This document shows positions 44,062-56,520 of a DNA stretch of 64,000 nt, piece by piece. Under the pieces are notes generated by a model. The model was not told the DNA's origin. It did no database searches and was given only the letters and a program-made list of their open reading frames with translations. The translations under genes and the position numbers were made by a program. The stretch spans positions 22,000,577 through 22,064,576 of the forward strand of contig CM043946.1 of the NCBI GenBank assembly GCA_014529385.2, given 5' to 3'. Numbering within the stretch: the first letter of the stretch is position 1; every line of letters begins with the position of its first letter. This stretch comes from Adiantum capillus-veneris. Lineage: Eukaryota > Streptophyta > Polypodiopsida > Polypodiales > Pteridaceae.

Positions 44062-45105
44062 CTTGGTTCAGTGCGGATTTGCGCAATCGCGCGCGCGCGC
44101 ACTTTTTCGGCAGATTCTGGATCCGGAGTTCGAAAATTCACACTCGGCGTTCCGGGAGCGTTTCCACCAGGCGACCTGGAGTTTTACCCCCCTTTCGAAG
44201 CTGTTTATGCCCTCAGAATTTCGTTCTGAGCACTACAGCAGAAGATAGATTTCAGCCGCAAAGAAATCCGTCTTGTGTAGATTGGCAAGCAGGAGGTGGT
44301 CGACATCAATATCGACATCGACATACATCACTTATTCGTCTTCAGAGCATCATCTATAGACCAGGTACACATATATATCATCAGATATATATATTGCAGT
44401 CTGCATTGCTACTTCTTGTGCTTGCCAGGTTCCAGGGGAGGTGTGGCCATACGACGGCTTGACACCATTGGCATGTATTGCAGATTGATGTACTGTGATT
44501 GTGGGTCTGCTAGTTGTGAGTCACGCTAGTAGACAGACCGCCGCAGCGGTCATAGGACAGTGATTGGTCTATTATAGGATGTATGCTAGTTCTGGGCAGT
44601 TTGCTGAGCCATCTGAGAGGGTCGTGTGTGAGGTTTTTTGAAGCCAAGCACTGGGGGCTGGGTTACCCAGTGTGAGGTGGATTAGGTTGCTGGAGTTCCC
44701 CTCTACACGCATCCTCTTCGGCGACTTTTATCCCTTAGGATGTATGACTTTGTGTAGACACTGGATTGCATCTTATGCGTCAGGCCGTTGAGGCATTGTT
44801 CAGAGTTCAGTCTTGAGACAGATACAGGTTCTGTCATCGCCCAGAGAGGAGACAGTGTATGCTTACAGGACAGCATATTACAGGGATTTTTTAGATTTGT
44901 CACTGGTTAGCTATTTATGATTGTTTCTTGAGCTATCTTTTGGTTCCCAGAGCTCAGTTTACAGGGGAGACTCTGTCAAAAATTTTCAAAAATACTGACA
45001 GTTCCTGAGGAGAGGTGTTCAGCTTGTTGATTATAGCTTGTTTACTGTGTACAGAGGCCAGTTTACAGGGGAAACTCTGCTGGATTTTTCTCAGGAGTAA
45101 ACAGT
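44062..45105 (+). other. Untranslated leader of the copia element
   Basis: About 1 kb without a believable gene before the gag-pol ATG. It holds a (CG)-rich GCGCGCGCGCGC run at about 44090. AGTTTACAGGGGA.ACTCTG(C/T) is repeated at 44955-44975 and 45060-45079, a pair of short direct repeats close to the ATG. Confidence 0.8.
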
Positions 45106-48100
45106 TTGGCAGATATGGCATCTTCTCACAGTGAGACTCTTTACAACATAAAGAAGCTGGATGGCACAAACTTTCCATTCTGGAAGAAGCAGATTTGGCA
45201 GGTTTTGGTGCAGAAAAAACAAGTGAAGCCATTGAAGCTCAAAGGGGAGAGACCAGAATTTATGGCTGAAGATGAGTGGGAAGAGCTTGACGAGTTAGCT
45301 TGTTCCACAATCACGCTGACACTGGCAGAAAATGTTTACTTCAACGTAGCAGAAGAGACTACAGCGTATGGCGTATGGCAAAAGCTATGTGATATGTACG
45401 AGAAACAAAGTGCTGCTTCTCAGATTTACTGGCTCAAGAAATTGGTGGATTTGAAGATGAAGGAAGGGACAGCCATGTCGAATCATCTGAATGAATTTCA
45501 CTCAATTTTCAGCCAGTTAACAGCACAGGAGATAGTCTTTCCAGATTCAGTGAAGGCTATGTTTCTCTTAATCACTTTGCCAGACAGTTGGGATACTTTT
45601 CGTACAGCGTTAAGTAATTCTGTCGCGCCAGAAGGTCTTACAAGTGCCAATGTAGAAGGCAGCTTGCTCACAGAGGAAGTGAACAGGAAGAACATTGACA
45701 AAGGCAAAGGCAATAGCGCTTTGGTCGTTCGAGGGAGACAACAGTTTAAAGAGAAGAAGGGTAAGAAGGCACAAAACCGAAGTAAGTCTCGTGATTCGAA
45801 GTCAAAGGATGACATAGAATGCTACCATTGTGGCAAGAAGGGTCACATGAAGCGAGACTGTACGAAGTGGAAACAAGAAAAAGGCAAAACAAAGAGTTCT
45901 GAGCAAGATGAAAAGAAGAGTTCAGTGAAGATTGAAGAGGTGAATGTCACAGGATCTGGTTCAGACAGTGATTCTGGTATAGCAGGTGGTGACATCTTCC
46001 TTACAAGCAATCTTGATTCTGTTTTCTTGACTGCAGAGGATGGACATGCTATGAGTGATTGGATTATCGACTCAGGGGCATCTTTACATGTTTCTCCACA
46101 CAAAGAGTGGTTTACATCATATGTGGCTACTAAAGATTATGTCAGACTTGGCAATGAGCAGGTTTGTGACATACTTGGAGTGGGAGATGTGCAGTTGAAG
46201 TTTCAGAATGGCTCTTCTTTATGGCTCAAGAATGTCAGACATGTTCCAGCAATCCGAAAGAGCTTGATTAGTACAGGGAAGCTGGATGATGCGGGTTATG
46301 TGACAGTTTTTGGGAACAGCGCTTGGAAGATCTCCAAAGGTTCGATGACTGTAGCACATGGCAGCAAGTCAGGAACTCTGTACACTTTACATGTTTCAGA
46401 GGTTAAAAACCATGTAATTAATGTGATTGAGCAGCCAAGTGTGTCACTGTGGCATCGTAGGTTGGGACATATGTCAAAAAGAGGAATGGAAATACTTTCT
46501 CATTATGGTTATTTGCCTGGCTTTTCATTTCAAGATTTTGAGTTTTGTGAGCATTGTGTTTATGGTAAGCAAACACAGGAACCGCACAGATCAAAGAGGA
46601 ATCGTAGGGACGAACGGTTAGCTCTTGTACACAGTGACCTATGCGGACCAATGCCTAGTTTGTCACTAGGGGGAGCAGCGTACTTTTGTACATTCATAGA
46701 TGACTATTCTCGCAAAGTATGGGTTTACTTCTTGAAGCACAAGGATGAGGTGCTCAAGGTCTTTAAGACATTCTTGCAGCTGGTGGAGAATCAGAGTGGT
46801 CAGAAGCTGAAGTGCTTGAGAACTGACAATGGTGGAGAGTACGTTTCCAAAGCTTTTCAAGACTTTTGTGAAGAAAAAGGGATTAAGCGGGAACTTACTG
46901 CACCATATAATCCTTCACAGAATGGGGTTGCAGAACGTATGAATAGGACCATACAAGAGAAGGTCAGAAGCATGTTGTCAAATGCTGAGTTGCCTGATGG
47001 ATTTTGGGCGGAAGCAGTGGCTACAGCAGTCCATTTGATCAACAGGTCTCCTAGTAGGGTTCTGGATAAGAGTGCAGTGGCCGAGATGCTATGGACAGGC
47101 AAGGCACCTTCGTATAAGCATCTCAGAGTCTTTGGTTGTGAAGCTTATAGCCATATTCCTAAGGAGTTCAGAAATAAGTTAGAACCAAAGAGCAAGAAGT
47201 GTATATTTCTTGGCTACGGAGAATCGGGCGAGATGGGTTACCGGCTTTGGGATCCTGAGTCCAGAAAGCTTATTCGTAGCAATGATGTGCATTTCAATGA
47301 AGCCAAGTTTCACGCTAAGCCAGAGAAGACAGAGGAGATCAGAAGAGTTGTCTTCAGGGAAGATGGACCTAGTGCTAGCACATCAAGACAGCATGGTCAG
47401 GCTCAGGAACAGCCTATAGTGGCTAGAGAGGCAGAATCAGTTGTGGTGAGACGTTCTGAGCGTGTCTCCAAACCACTTGATCGTTATGTGCCATCTCTAA
47501 ATTATGTCATGCTCACAGATTGCGGAGAACCATCTTGTTACAAGGAAGCATTACAAGTGGTTGACTCGAAAAAATGGCAGTTGGCCATGCAGTCAGAGAT
47601 GACAGCTCTGCATAAAAACCAGACATGGAAGTTGGTTAAATTACCACAGGGCAAAAAGGCTCTACCTTGTAAATGGGTTTACAGGTATAAGATCACCGCT
47701 CATGATAGTCAGCCAAAGTACAAAGCAAGGCTTGTTGCCAAGGGCTTTAAGCAAGAACAAGGCATTGACTTTGATGAAGTCTTCTCTCCAGTGGTTAAGA
47801 TGACTACATTGAGATGCTTTCTTGCATTGGTTGCTATATTGGATTTGGTGTTGCACCAAATGGATGTCAAGACAGCGTTCTTGCATGGGGATTTAGATGT
47901 GGAAATTTACATGCAGCAGCCAGAAGGGTTTGTTGAGAAAGGCATGGAACATTTGGTATGCCAGTTGTTAAAGAGTCTTTATGGCTTAAAACAATCACCG
48001 AGGGCATGGTACCATAAGTTCCACCAGTTTATGCTTTCTCAAGGCTACAAACGTAGTGAGTTCGATCACTGTCTATATACAAAGAAGGCTAAGGATGGCA

Positions 48101-49080
48101 GTTGGCTGATCCTTATTTTGTATGTGGATGACATGTTGATTGCTGGCAAACACTTGGAAGAAATTTCAGCTTTGAAGTCAAAGATGGCAAAATCGTTTGA
48201 CATGAAAGACATGGGTGAGGCAAGTCATATACTTGGTATGCGCATTGAGAGAGACAGATCAAAGAAGTTGATTTGGTTATCTCAAACAGAGTATATTGAC
48301 AAGGTTTTGCAACGTTTCAATATGGAGAAGGGAAAGGCATTGAGTGTTCCATTGCCACCATATGTGAAACTTAGCAAACAAGATTGTCCTGTGTCTGAGG
48401 AAGAAAAGGCTGAAATGGATAAGATTCCATATGCGTCTGCAGTGGGTAGTTTGATGTATGCAATGATTGCTACACGTCCGGATATTGCATTTGCAGTGGG
48501 AGTGGTTAGCAGATATATGTCAAATCCCGGCAAGAAACATTGGGAGGCAGTGAAAGGTATCATGAGATACTTAAAACATACAAAGAGTATGCGCATATGC
48601 TATGGTAGTCAGGATTTGAGTGTCAGAGGATACACTGACTCAGATTATGCAGGAGACTTGGATAAGAGGAGATCTACATCAGGCTATGTCTTTACATTGG
48701 CTGGAGGTGCCATATCATGGCGATCTCGATTACAAGATTGTGTTACGCAGTCTACTACAGAAGCTGAGTATGTTGCAGCAAATGAGGCATGCAAAGAAGC
48801 TATTTGGCTTGGTAGATTGGTTGCAGACTTGGGAATCAATGCAGATATGCCAGAGTTATATTGTGATAGTCAAAGTGCTATACAATTGGCAAAGAATCCA
48901 GTGTTCCATTCGAAGACTAAGCATATTGATGTGAAGTATCACTTCATTAGGGAAGTACTTGAAGACAAGCAGATACAACTGCTGAAGATCCACACCAAGG
49001 ACAATCCTGCTGATCTACTCACAAAGGGACTTCCAGGAGAGGGCTTTGTGCATTGTCGTGAGTTATTGGGCATTGGATAG
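45106..49080 (+). CDS. Copia Gag-Pol polyprotein (1324 residues), intact
   Basis: One frame from the ATG at 45106 (MADMASSHSETLYNI) to TAG 49078. Domains in order: Gag of the UBN2 type (about 15-200) with FPFWKKQIWQVL; CCHC knuckle CYHCGKKGHMKRDC (about 239-252); protease DSGASLHVS (about 321); GAG-pre-integrase HRRLGHMS (about 450) with CEHC; integrase core with D in HSDLCGPM, D in RTDNGGEY and E in NGVAERMNR; RT from about 840 with CKWVYRYK, KARLVAKGF, VKTAFLHGDL and the catalytic LYVDDMLIAG (about 1003); RNase H with TDSDYAGD, STTEAEYVA and YCDSQSAI. The length is usual for copia. The order PR-INT-RT-RH defines Ty1/copia. Probably able to make all proteins needed for retrotransposition. 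Confidence 0.97.
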   Translation: MADMASSHSETLYNIKKLDGTNFPFWKKQIWQVLVQKKQVKPLKLKGERPEFMAEDEWEELDELACSTITLTLAENVYFNVAEETTAYGVWQKLCDMYEKQSAASQIYWLKKLVDLKMKEGTAMSNHLNEFHSIFSQLTAQEIVFPDSVKAMFLLITLPDSWDTFRTALSNSVAPEGLTSANVEGSLLTEEVNRKNIDKGKGNSALVVRGRQQFKEKKGKKAQNRSKSRDSKSKDDIECYHCGKKGHMKRDCTKWKQEKGKTKSSEQDEKKSSVKIEEVNVTGSGSDSDSGIAGGDIFLTSNLDSVFLTAEDGHAMSDWIIDSGASLHVSPHKEWFTSYVATKDYVRLGNEQVCDILGVGDVQLKFQNGSSLWLKNVRHVPAIRKSLISTGKLDDAGYVTVFGNSAWKISKGSMTVAHGSKSGTLYTLHVSEVKNHVINVIEQPSVSLWHRRLGHMSKRGMEILSHYGYLPGFSFQDFEFCEHCVYGKQTQEPHRSKRNRRDERLALVHSDLCGPMPSLSLGGAAYFCTFIDDYSRKVWVYFLKHKDEVLKVFKTFLQLVENQSGQKLKCLRTDNGGEYVSKAFQDFCEEKGIKRELTAPYNPSQNGVAERMNRTIQEKVRSMLSNAELPDGFWAEAVATAVHLINRSPSRVLDKSAVAEMLWTGKAPSYKHLRVFGCEAYSHIPKEFRNKLEPKSKKCIFLGYGESGEMGYRLWDPESRKLIRSNDVHFNEAKFHAKPEKTEEIRRVVFREDGPSASTSRQHGQAQEQPIVAREAESVVVRRSERVSKPLDRYVPSLNYVMLTDCGEPSCYKEALQVVDSKKWQLAMQSEMTALHKNQTWKLVKLPQGKKALPCKWVYRYKITAHDSQPKYKARLVAKGFKQEQGIDFDEVFSPVVKMTTLRCFLALVAILDLVLHQMDVKTAFLHGDLDVEIYMQQPEGFVEKGMEHLVCQLLKSLYGLKQSPRAWYHKFHQFMLSQGYKRSEFDHCLYTKKAKDGSWLILILYVDDMLIAGKHLEEISALKSKMAKSFDMKDMGEASHILGMRIERDRSKKLIWLSQTEYIDKVLQRFNMEKGKALSVPLPPYVKLSKQDCPVSEEEKAEMDKIPYASAVGSLMYAMIATRPDIAFAVGVVSRYMSNPGKKHWEAVKGIMRYLKHTKSMRICYGSQDLSVRGYTDSDYAGDLDKRRSTSGYVFTLAGGAISWRSRLQDCVTQSTTEAEYVAANEACKEAIWLGRLVADLGINADMPELYCDSQSAIQLAKNPVFHSKTKHIDVKYHFIREVLEDKQIQLLKIHTKDNPADLLTKGLPGEGFVHCRELLGIG

Positions 49081-49152
49081 ATGGAAGCCATGTAAATCTT
49101 TGTACATTTATGTTCATAGATTTACAGTTACTTAAAGTGCCACATTGGACTT

Positions 49153-49164
49153 TAAGTGGGAGGT
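49153..49164 (+). promoter_or_regulatory. Polypurine tract of the copia element
   Basis: TAAGTGGGAGGT lies directly before the 3' LTR. It would prime plus-strand synthesis. Confidence 0.85.
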
Positions 49165-49334
49165 TGTTGGGATTAAAGCCCAAGTGGCCTCTTATGCGGA
49201 TATGGCCGGCCGCCCGCCTAACTCACTTACCTCTAACTCTTTGTATATACTAACATATTCTTTGTGAATACTAAGGATTTTTGGGAGATAACCCTTCTAA
49301 CAGATCTCTGCGTACTGTGTACTGTGTAAGCTCA

Positions 49335-49367
<33 letters not shown>

Positions 49368-49395
49368 TCGACCCACGCTCCGCTCCGCGACTTCA
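49165..49395 (+). repeat. 3' LTR of the copia element
   Basis: Same length and, by eye, same sequence as the 5' LTR. It is followed by the CAACG duplication. Confidence 0.97.
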
Positions 49396-49400
49396 CAACG

Positions 49401-49795
49401 ATCGCACTCAGGGCCTCCGGGGGGACCACGATCATCCCACTCGATGTTGTGCACACGCGAAATGTTTTTTATTTAGTCATGTGTCCTAAAAAATAAATAA
49501 TTAGAAAAGCCCTAAATTCTATTTTAAAAATTACATAAAGTTAAATTCAAAGGGAATAAATGACAATGAGTGCTAAAATTATTTTTAACTAAAAGATAAC
49601 TTTAAAAATGCAATTAATAAACATTTAAAAGTACTACAAGATAAAGTATCCATAAAAAATTAAAAATATTCATCAAAAACCTCAAAAGGCTAAAAAATGA
49701 AATAATGGATAGCTAAGGGTAGAGGGGGTGGTTTGTACCCCCTCTCCCGCCACCCCGCTTCAACCTCGGATTCGCATGTATCCGTTTGAAATGAC
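49401..49795 (-). other. Start of B tnp2 exon and AT-rich upstream sequence
   Basis: About 50 bp on the minus strand continues the tnp2 5' exon (GWSWSPRRPECDRC). The remainder is AT-rich and non-coding (49455-49700). It begins the intergenic region between the two divergent genes of B. Confidence 0.5.
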
Positions 49796-49858
49796 CGGCC
49801 GCGGTAATATAGGCCGTAATGGCCGCGATAATATTCGCGATAATATCCGCGGTAATGC
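49796..49858. repeat. Internal cluster of GCGGTAATA-type motifs in element B
   Basis: Six or so units (CCGCGGTAATA, GCCGTAATGG, CCGCGATAATA, CGCGATAATATC) match the subterminal motif but lie deep inside the element, upstream of both divergent genes. Confidence 0.75.
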
Positions 49859-49991
49859 TTGGCACCTAAAATATGCAAGAAGACAGAGTATGCTGCGGTT
49901 TTGTTGCATACTCTACGTTCTTGCTCTCCGCCATCGCTCCCAAATTCCCCTCTCCCACCCCCCCTGTCCCTTCCCGCCATTGCATATGTCC

Positions 49992-51249
<1,258 letters not shown>

Positions 51250-51287
51250 GAGAAAGAAGTTAAGGATATGAAAATTGGGCTTCAAAG

Positions 51288-51633
51288 GGATACTAGAGCA
51301 ACCAGCACCAAGGTTACCTTCAAGGCGAGGACGCTTTGTTGAACGAAGGTCTTTCTGATACATCAAAAAAGGCAGCCCATCGCCAAGCTTGGAGGGTGTA
51401 GGTAGAAGACAAGGGGTTCCACTTGTAAAATAGGTCGGTCTGTGTTTTGCATACGTGAAGCCCAAAAGAGTAGTGCCCAAGTCCAAAGCCACCATGACCT
51501 TAGGCGAGACCTCCATGTCACGGTAGAAGATGTCGTCCATGTTTTGCTTCTCATCTCTAAGAGTGCTTGCTTTATATGGAGGTGCAGGTATGACTCTGGG
51601 ATGGAGCTTCCGCTTGGCATAGTTCAATTGCAC
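51288..51633 (-). pseudogene. Probable captured fragment of an Hsp70-like (HSPA12-type) ATPase gene
   Basis: On the minus strand, a frame from about 51633 contains DMEVSPKVMVALDLGTTLLG followed by FTYAKHRP and, later, PTPSKLGDGLPFLMYQKD. VALDLGTTLLGFTYA fits the phosphate-1 signature of the actin/Hsp70 ATPase superfamily (D-x-G-T-T followed by G-x-A-Y). In HSPA12-like proteins it is followed by a tyrosine-rich stretch and a P.. K.PT-type segment. No Tnp2 or retroelement domain fits. Only the first part of an ATPase domain is present, and the frame then runs into the AG tract. It lies between the two divergent genes of element B, on the tnp2 strand. Captured gene pieces are known in plant CACTA elements; this case is inferred from one motif. 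Confidence 0.5.
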
Positions 51634-51657
51634 GACCGAGAGGGGGAGAGCGAGAAG

Positions 51658-52270
<613 letters not shown>

Positions 52271-53842
52271 ATGTCAGACGAGAGACCAACTGGTCGGGAG
52301 CAGCTTCTTTTGGTTGGTTCACATCCAAGTGGGCTCCCACCTGGTGTGGACATCGCGTCCAGTGGAGCGGAGTCTTGAGTCGGTGAGAACAAGCAAAGAA
52401 ATAAAGAATGTTTCTAGCTAGTTATCCCTAAACCATGAGTGTCATAGGTTTATTTTTGTTATTTGCAGGCATGGCCATCCTACACCTACCCTTCTCAGGT
52501 TCCTCCACCGGGCGTAGATCCATACCTGCAGCAGGCTCTCTCTTTACGAGACCATTACCTTCGAGAGATAGAGAATTTGTTTGGTCGCTACACCCCACAA
52601 CAGCTTGCGAGCTACGTTATTTCTCTATAGACTACACTATGGGGGAGTCTGGGAGGGACTCCTTACCTACAGAGCCTCGCACCAATGGCACCTCAATCTA
52701 CAGCCCCTTCCTATCATCCTACTCCCATTCCATCGCAGGGTCCTCCCCTTGCATCATAGGGTCCCACTCCCATGGCATCACAGGGTCCTACGACACTCCA
52801 TTTTCCTCCTGCTTTGCCAGAACATCATCAACGGACTTCCTTTGGCAGCACACATCGCCGCTCATCTCAGGGCAACGAGCACCGTGAGAGACGAAGCGGC
52901 GGCAAATCTTGTGGTTTCACATGTTTTGGTAGTGGCGGGGAACGGAGTCCCCACTTCCAGAGCGTGTCTCCTCTGACGCAGAGGACGAGGATATTGATGC
53001 ACCCATGCCAGACATGCATGGGTGCTACTATAGGGTTAAATATGGCGAGGAGGTGGACTTCGGCACATCACAAGGCAGGGCATTTCGATGCCATCTACAA
53101 ATTACATTCAATATAAGAACTGTTTTATAAAGTTTAGAGACCAATTGTCCGATCATGCACAGTACATTGAGGATGGTCTGCTAGCTAGATTTCCAAACGC
53201 CCCCGATCAACGTTTTTCACAACAATGGTTGGAGCGCTACATAAAGAAATTTCTTAAAAACAAGAAATCCATCACTAGTGCGGTGCACAACAGCCAACCA
53301 GGTCAGAGATCCAGACGAGAGTTACCGTGGTGGTAACATGGCAGAGGTGGAGTGGGAGTGGGAAATTCAAGAAAAGAGGGATGAAGCTGCGACAGGCTCA
53401 TCATACAAACAACAGTGTGAGGCTCGCGCAAGACAAACTCCCACGCACTATGGCTCAGGAGGCAAGAGAGCTTGGAAGGATAAATATGTAAGATTAATTG
53501 AATTATCACGTCGATCGGTGTTTATAAAGATTGTAGTTGATGATTTGGTATTGTTATTGCTAACTTAGGAAAATATCACTCTCTCTCGACCAACCAGAGA
53601 GATGGTCAAGTATCGGGAGCGACATACAAATTTGATACTTGGCGATAGTTGTTCGAAAACAACCACATCTCTCGCGAGCAATTCGACGCAGTGGTTGGAT
53701 CACTACAAGCGGTAAGTTTAAACAAGTAATTTTGTATCAATTGTTTTGAGTTGTTGACAATTGTTTAATTTGGTTTCGGTTTATGTAGAGTCATAGTGAT
53801 CAAACATACGTGCCTCTGGACGACGACGATATAGAGGATTAG
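52271..53842 (+). pseudogene. Second gene of element B (Transposase_24/Ptta-like)
   Basis: Starts MSDERPTGREQLLLVGS at 52271. A probable intron follows (GGTGAGAAC near 52381 to TTTGCAG at 52469). Then come YTYPSQVPPPGVDPYLQQAL, LFGRYTPQQLASYV, a Pro/Ser-rich stretch, RRERRSGGKSC, the conserved block YKNCFIKFRDQLSDHAQYIE, and PTHYGSGGKRAWKDKY before an intron at about 53488-53568. The next exon encodes LSRPTREMVKYRERH; after a last intron (53711-53788) the gene ends with SHSDQTYVPLDDDDIED and TAG at 53840. Stops and frame changes occur in the Pro-rich half. It points away from tnp2. It corresponds to the minus-strand gene of A. Likely DNA-binding partner of the transposase; inferred from family. 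Confidence 0.75.
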
Positions 53843-53924
53843 ATAGAAAAATATTCTGTCTAAAACTTTCGTAAAGTCCCAAAGTGGCCCAAATGAGCAC
53901 CTTTATTTTTTAATTGGCGTGTAG

Positions 53925-54115
53925 CGGCAATAAGTGCAGTAATAAATGTGGCAACTGGCGCGATAATAGCAGCAGGTATATTGTCGCAACTATTACCGCG
54001 TTTATTGCTGAGAAACCACTACCGCGTCCATAGCCGCTCGCACAAATTTTTCTCTCTCCCTTTTCCTTTTTTTTTTTGCAGCTGTGGATGTGGTTATATA
54101 CAAATCCTTATAGTG
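53925..54115. repeat. Subterminal repeats and right terminus of element B
   Basis: GCGGCAATAAGTGC, GCGATAATAGC, CTATTACCGCGT and similar units, then CCTTATAGTG at the terminus. Complementary in order to the first 250 bp of element A. Confidence 0.88.
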
Positions 54116-54716
54116 TTGTTTGGGCTTTTTACAGAAAAAATGGGCATTTTTGGGCTAAAAATGACCATAAAATGGTCAAAAATAGCTGAAATACGCTTAA
54201 AATGCCACATCAATGATGGTGCTGTCATTGCCTAAGTAGAGAGGGAAGTTTTAGAGCCAAGAATGATCTCATTTGTACATATGAGCAAGGAGATACAGCC
54301 ATTCCTTTACAGGGTGTTAGTGCAGTCCCGTGTTGCTTACACTACATGGTTGAGGCTGTGAGGCCTCCAATTATGGTTTGCCCTCCTCGAATAACTACTT
54401 GGGGTTCTTCAATGAAGTAATGAAGCTTCCATGAAATGGTCACGACGAAGAATCAAAGAGTAAATTTAGGGTTTTTAACAGGTCGAATGAGCACTACATC
54501 TATGTAATTGGGAGCGAGGCTACACCTTATCTTCTCACACACAAGAGTTTTGAGTTAATCTTGGTTCCTTTTCAAAGTGGAGATTTCATGGCTGGATTTT
54601 TGTTCCTTTTTAGTGTGTTTTTAGCCTCAAATTATCTACGCCTTGCTTGATTTTTCTACGAATCCTCACAGTGAGAGGCCCGGCACTTTCCTAGTCGCAT
54701 TGTGCACTTCTTGACA
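54116..54716 (+). repeat. Right part of the RE1-related LTR split by element B
   Basis: It continues the LTR from 31770 after one TTG: GGGCTTTTTACAGAAAAAA and TTAGTGCAGTCCCG match the RE1 LTR. It ends near TTGACA at 54716. No PBS follows, so it may be a solo LTR. The flanks CAGTT (31341-31345) and CTGTC (54717-54721) agree at only 3 of 5 bases, so the duplication is not proven. Confidence 0.7.
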
Positions 54717-55137
54717 CTGTCAAGATGCTAGGATCACAGCTTTTGAGGCCCAGATTGAGACACTCATTGAGGATAATGAAAGACTTAAGGAACGTGTGTA
54801 TAACCTTGAGGACATGAAAGAACCGGAGAACCGAGCACTCCTTGCCAAAACAAACGAAGCTAAAGCCTCACTCGCCGAATTAGAAGGAGTCACATGACAC
54901 AACACCTGCATAATTTAATTGACACCAAGATACAAGCAGTCTTGCAAGAATTCCGACTCCGAGAATATCTTGGCCTCAAGGTCAATGTTGGGGGGCTCCC
55001 ACGGTGCACTGACGAGGACACCCTAGAAGAAGCAATTTCCATGCTTATGACATCCTTCAACCAATTAACATCGAGCCCGAATCCGTCTCTTGGGTTAACG
55101 ACACACACAGGCGCGTGCAACCTGGGCCACTCTTAAT
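54717..55137 (+). pseudogene. Coiled-coil coding remnant, unknown origin
   Basis: A plus-strand frame from about 54727 reads ITAFEAQIETLIEDNERLKE and continues with heptad-like leucines to a TGA at 54897. A second, shifted frame (54894-55136) follows: HNLIDTKIQAVLQEFRLREY. Together they look like one broken protein with an N-terminal coiled coil. The position right after an LTR would suit a retroelement gag, but no Gag core or knuckle is visible. I do not recognise the family. Confidence 0.45.
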
Positions 55138-56520
55138 TTCTCAATGGAAACAGTATTTGGATCATAGAGGAACTAATCGCAAGTCAACTCAAGGTTGAAG
55201 CAAGCGAGCTCAAAAAGATGCGCGAAGCTCGCAAACAAGGTAAATGGGAAGTTCCTCGAGGTGGCAAAGCCATCATTCAAGAGTTTTGAACTTCAAATCC
55301 AACTCCCCTCTCACAGGCTTCCCCCAAGCTTCTACCCTTTTGATGGACTCTTAGTTCTTAACTCATATGTATCGATTGCTTTCTCTTGAAAGAAACTCTT
55401 GTAATGTTTTGTCATGGTCCATATATATATATATATTTTTTTATTTATTTATTTATATATATCCTTGCAATGTGCCTCAAGAGATGCACCCATGGTGTTG
55501 CGCAAGAAGTTGGCATGTGTGCGGTATTCATGATGAGACTGCTACAAAGTGCTATTTTGCCTTGTGACAACAACAAAGAAAAACATTGTTGAGCCAACAA
55601 TCTATATGTATAGCTTTCATGGGCAGTGACTAGCCACGAGGGTGCAAGCTAGAGGGAACCCAACACGACAAACTAAACACAATCTAGGCTGTGCTAGCAA
55701 TAGAGGGTCTAGCATGGATGTGAGGCCAAGGGCTAGGTGGAGACCGACAGGAGGGCTACCCTATAAGATCGGTGAGTATGGCTGGGCATAATATCAAGTT
55801 CTATGTCCCTTGTTGTAGTGGAAATGGCCTATGAACTTCAAAAGTAGCAGAATTAGGAAACTTAGAAAGAACATTTTTGTAAGATTACTTTGAGAGCATA
55901 GAGGGTGAAATTCATTGATGGTAGCAACATAAACATAGTACTTAATTAACTTGGCATAAATAATACTTTTTCAAGAGAGAGAACACACACACTCATCCCC
56001 CTAGCTTTGGGGCTCGTTCCCTCTCTTGTAGGGATGGGATTTGACTTTTTGAACACCTTACCCTCAAGAACCTTAGTCAGCAAGCATGACAAAGCACCTC
56101 AAGCTTGGGTAGTGTTCCCACAAGCACCTCAAGCTCTCTAGTCGGCAAGCACGACAAGCACATCAAGCATCTTAGTCAGCAAGCACGACAAGCACCTTAG
56201 TCATCAAGCACGACAAGCACCTCAAGCTTGGGCCACGTTCCCACCTGAAGCTCAACCCTAGCTTACTTAAGGTCAAAGGACTTTTAACACTAATCTTCGG
56301 AGGTCTTTAATGAAGCTTACCCTAATGTATTTTAAGCTCCATTGGCTAGCCTTTCTCTATCATATAGACCATCTCTCATTTGGTCCCCGTGTTGAGATAG
56401 ATCTATAAGCACATGTCTATATTCGAACCCTTGTTTCCCGTCTATTCTCCCACATTAAATGATCAGTTTAATATGAGAAAATCATTTGGATTGGTTAGAT
56501 GTTAGATTTTTATGACGTTA
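55138..56520. other. Non-coding, possibly chromovirus 3' LTR
   Basis: No gene recognised. It contains AT runs (55422-55462) and the tandem repeat at 56082-56228. Its right edge touches the purine-rich tract of the minus-strand chromovirus, so part may be that element's 3' LTR. The LTR limits were not found. Confidence 0.4.
56082..56228. repeat. Short tandem repeat, about four units
   Basis: Units share TTAGTCAGCAAGCACGACAA followed by GCACCTCAAGC, with variable length because two units carry the extra GCTTGGG...TTCCCAC segment. Confidence 0.75.

Larger units (their letters stand above)
43817..49395 (+). mobile_element. Intact Ty1/copia retrotransposon (5579 bp)
   Basis: Two 231-bp LTRs (43817-44047 and 49165-49395) look identical, including their (TG)n(AG)n run. 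CAACG flanks the element on both sides (43812-43816 and 49396-49400). It has a PBS at 44050, a purine-rich tract at 49153-49164 and one unbroken gag-pol frame. All hallmarks of a recent insertion are present. It lies in the first exon region of tnp2 in element B. Confidence 0.97.
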
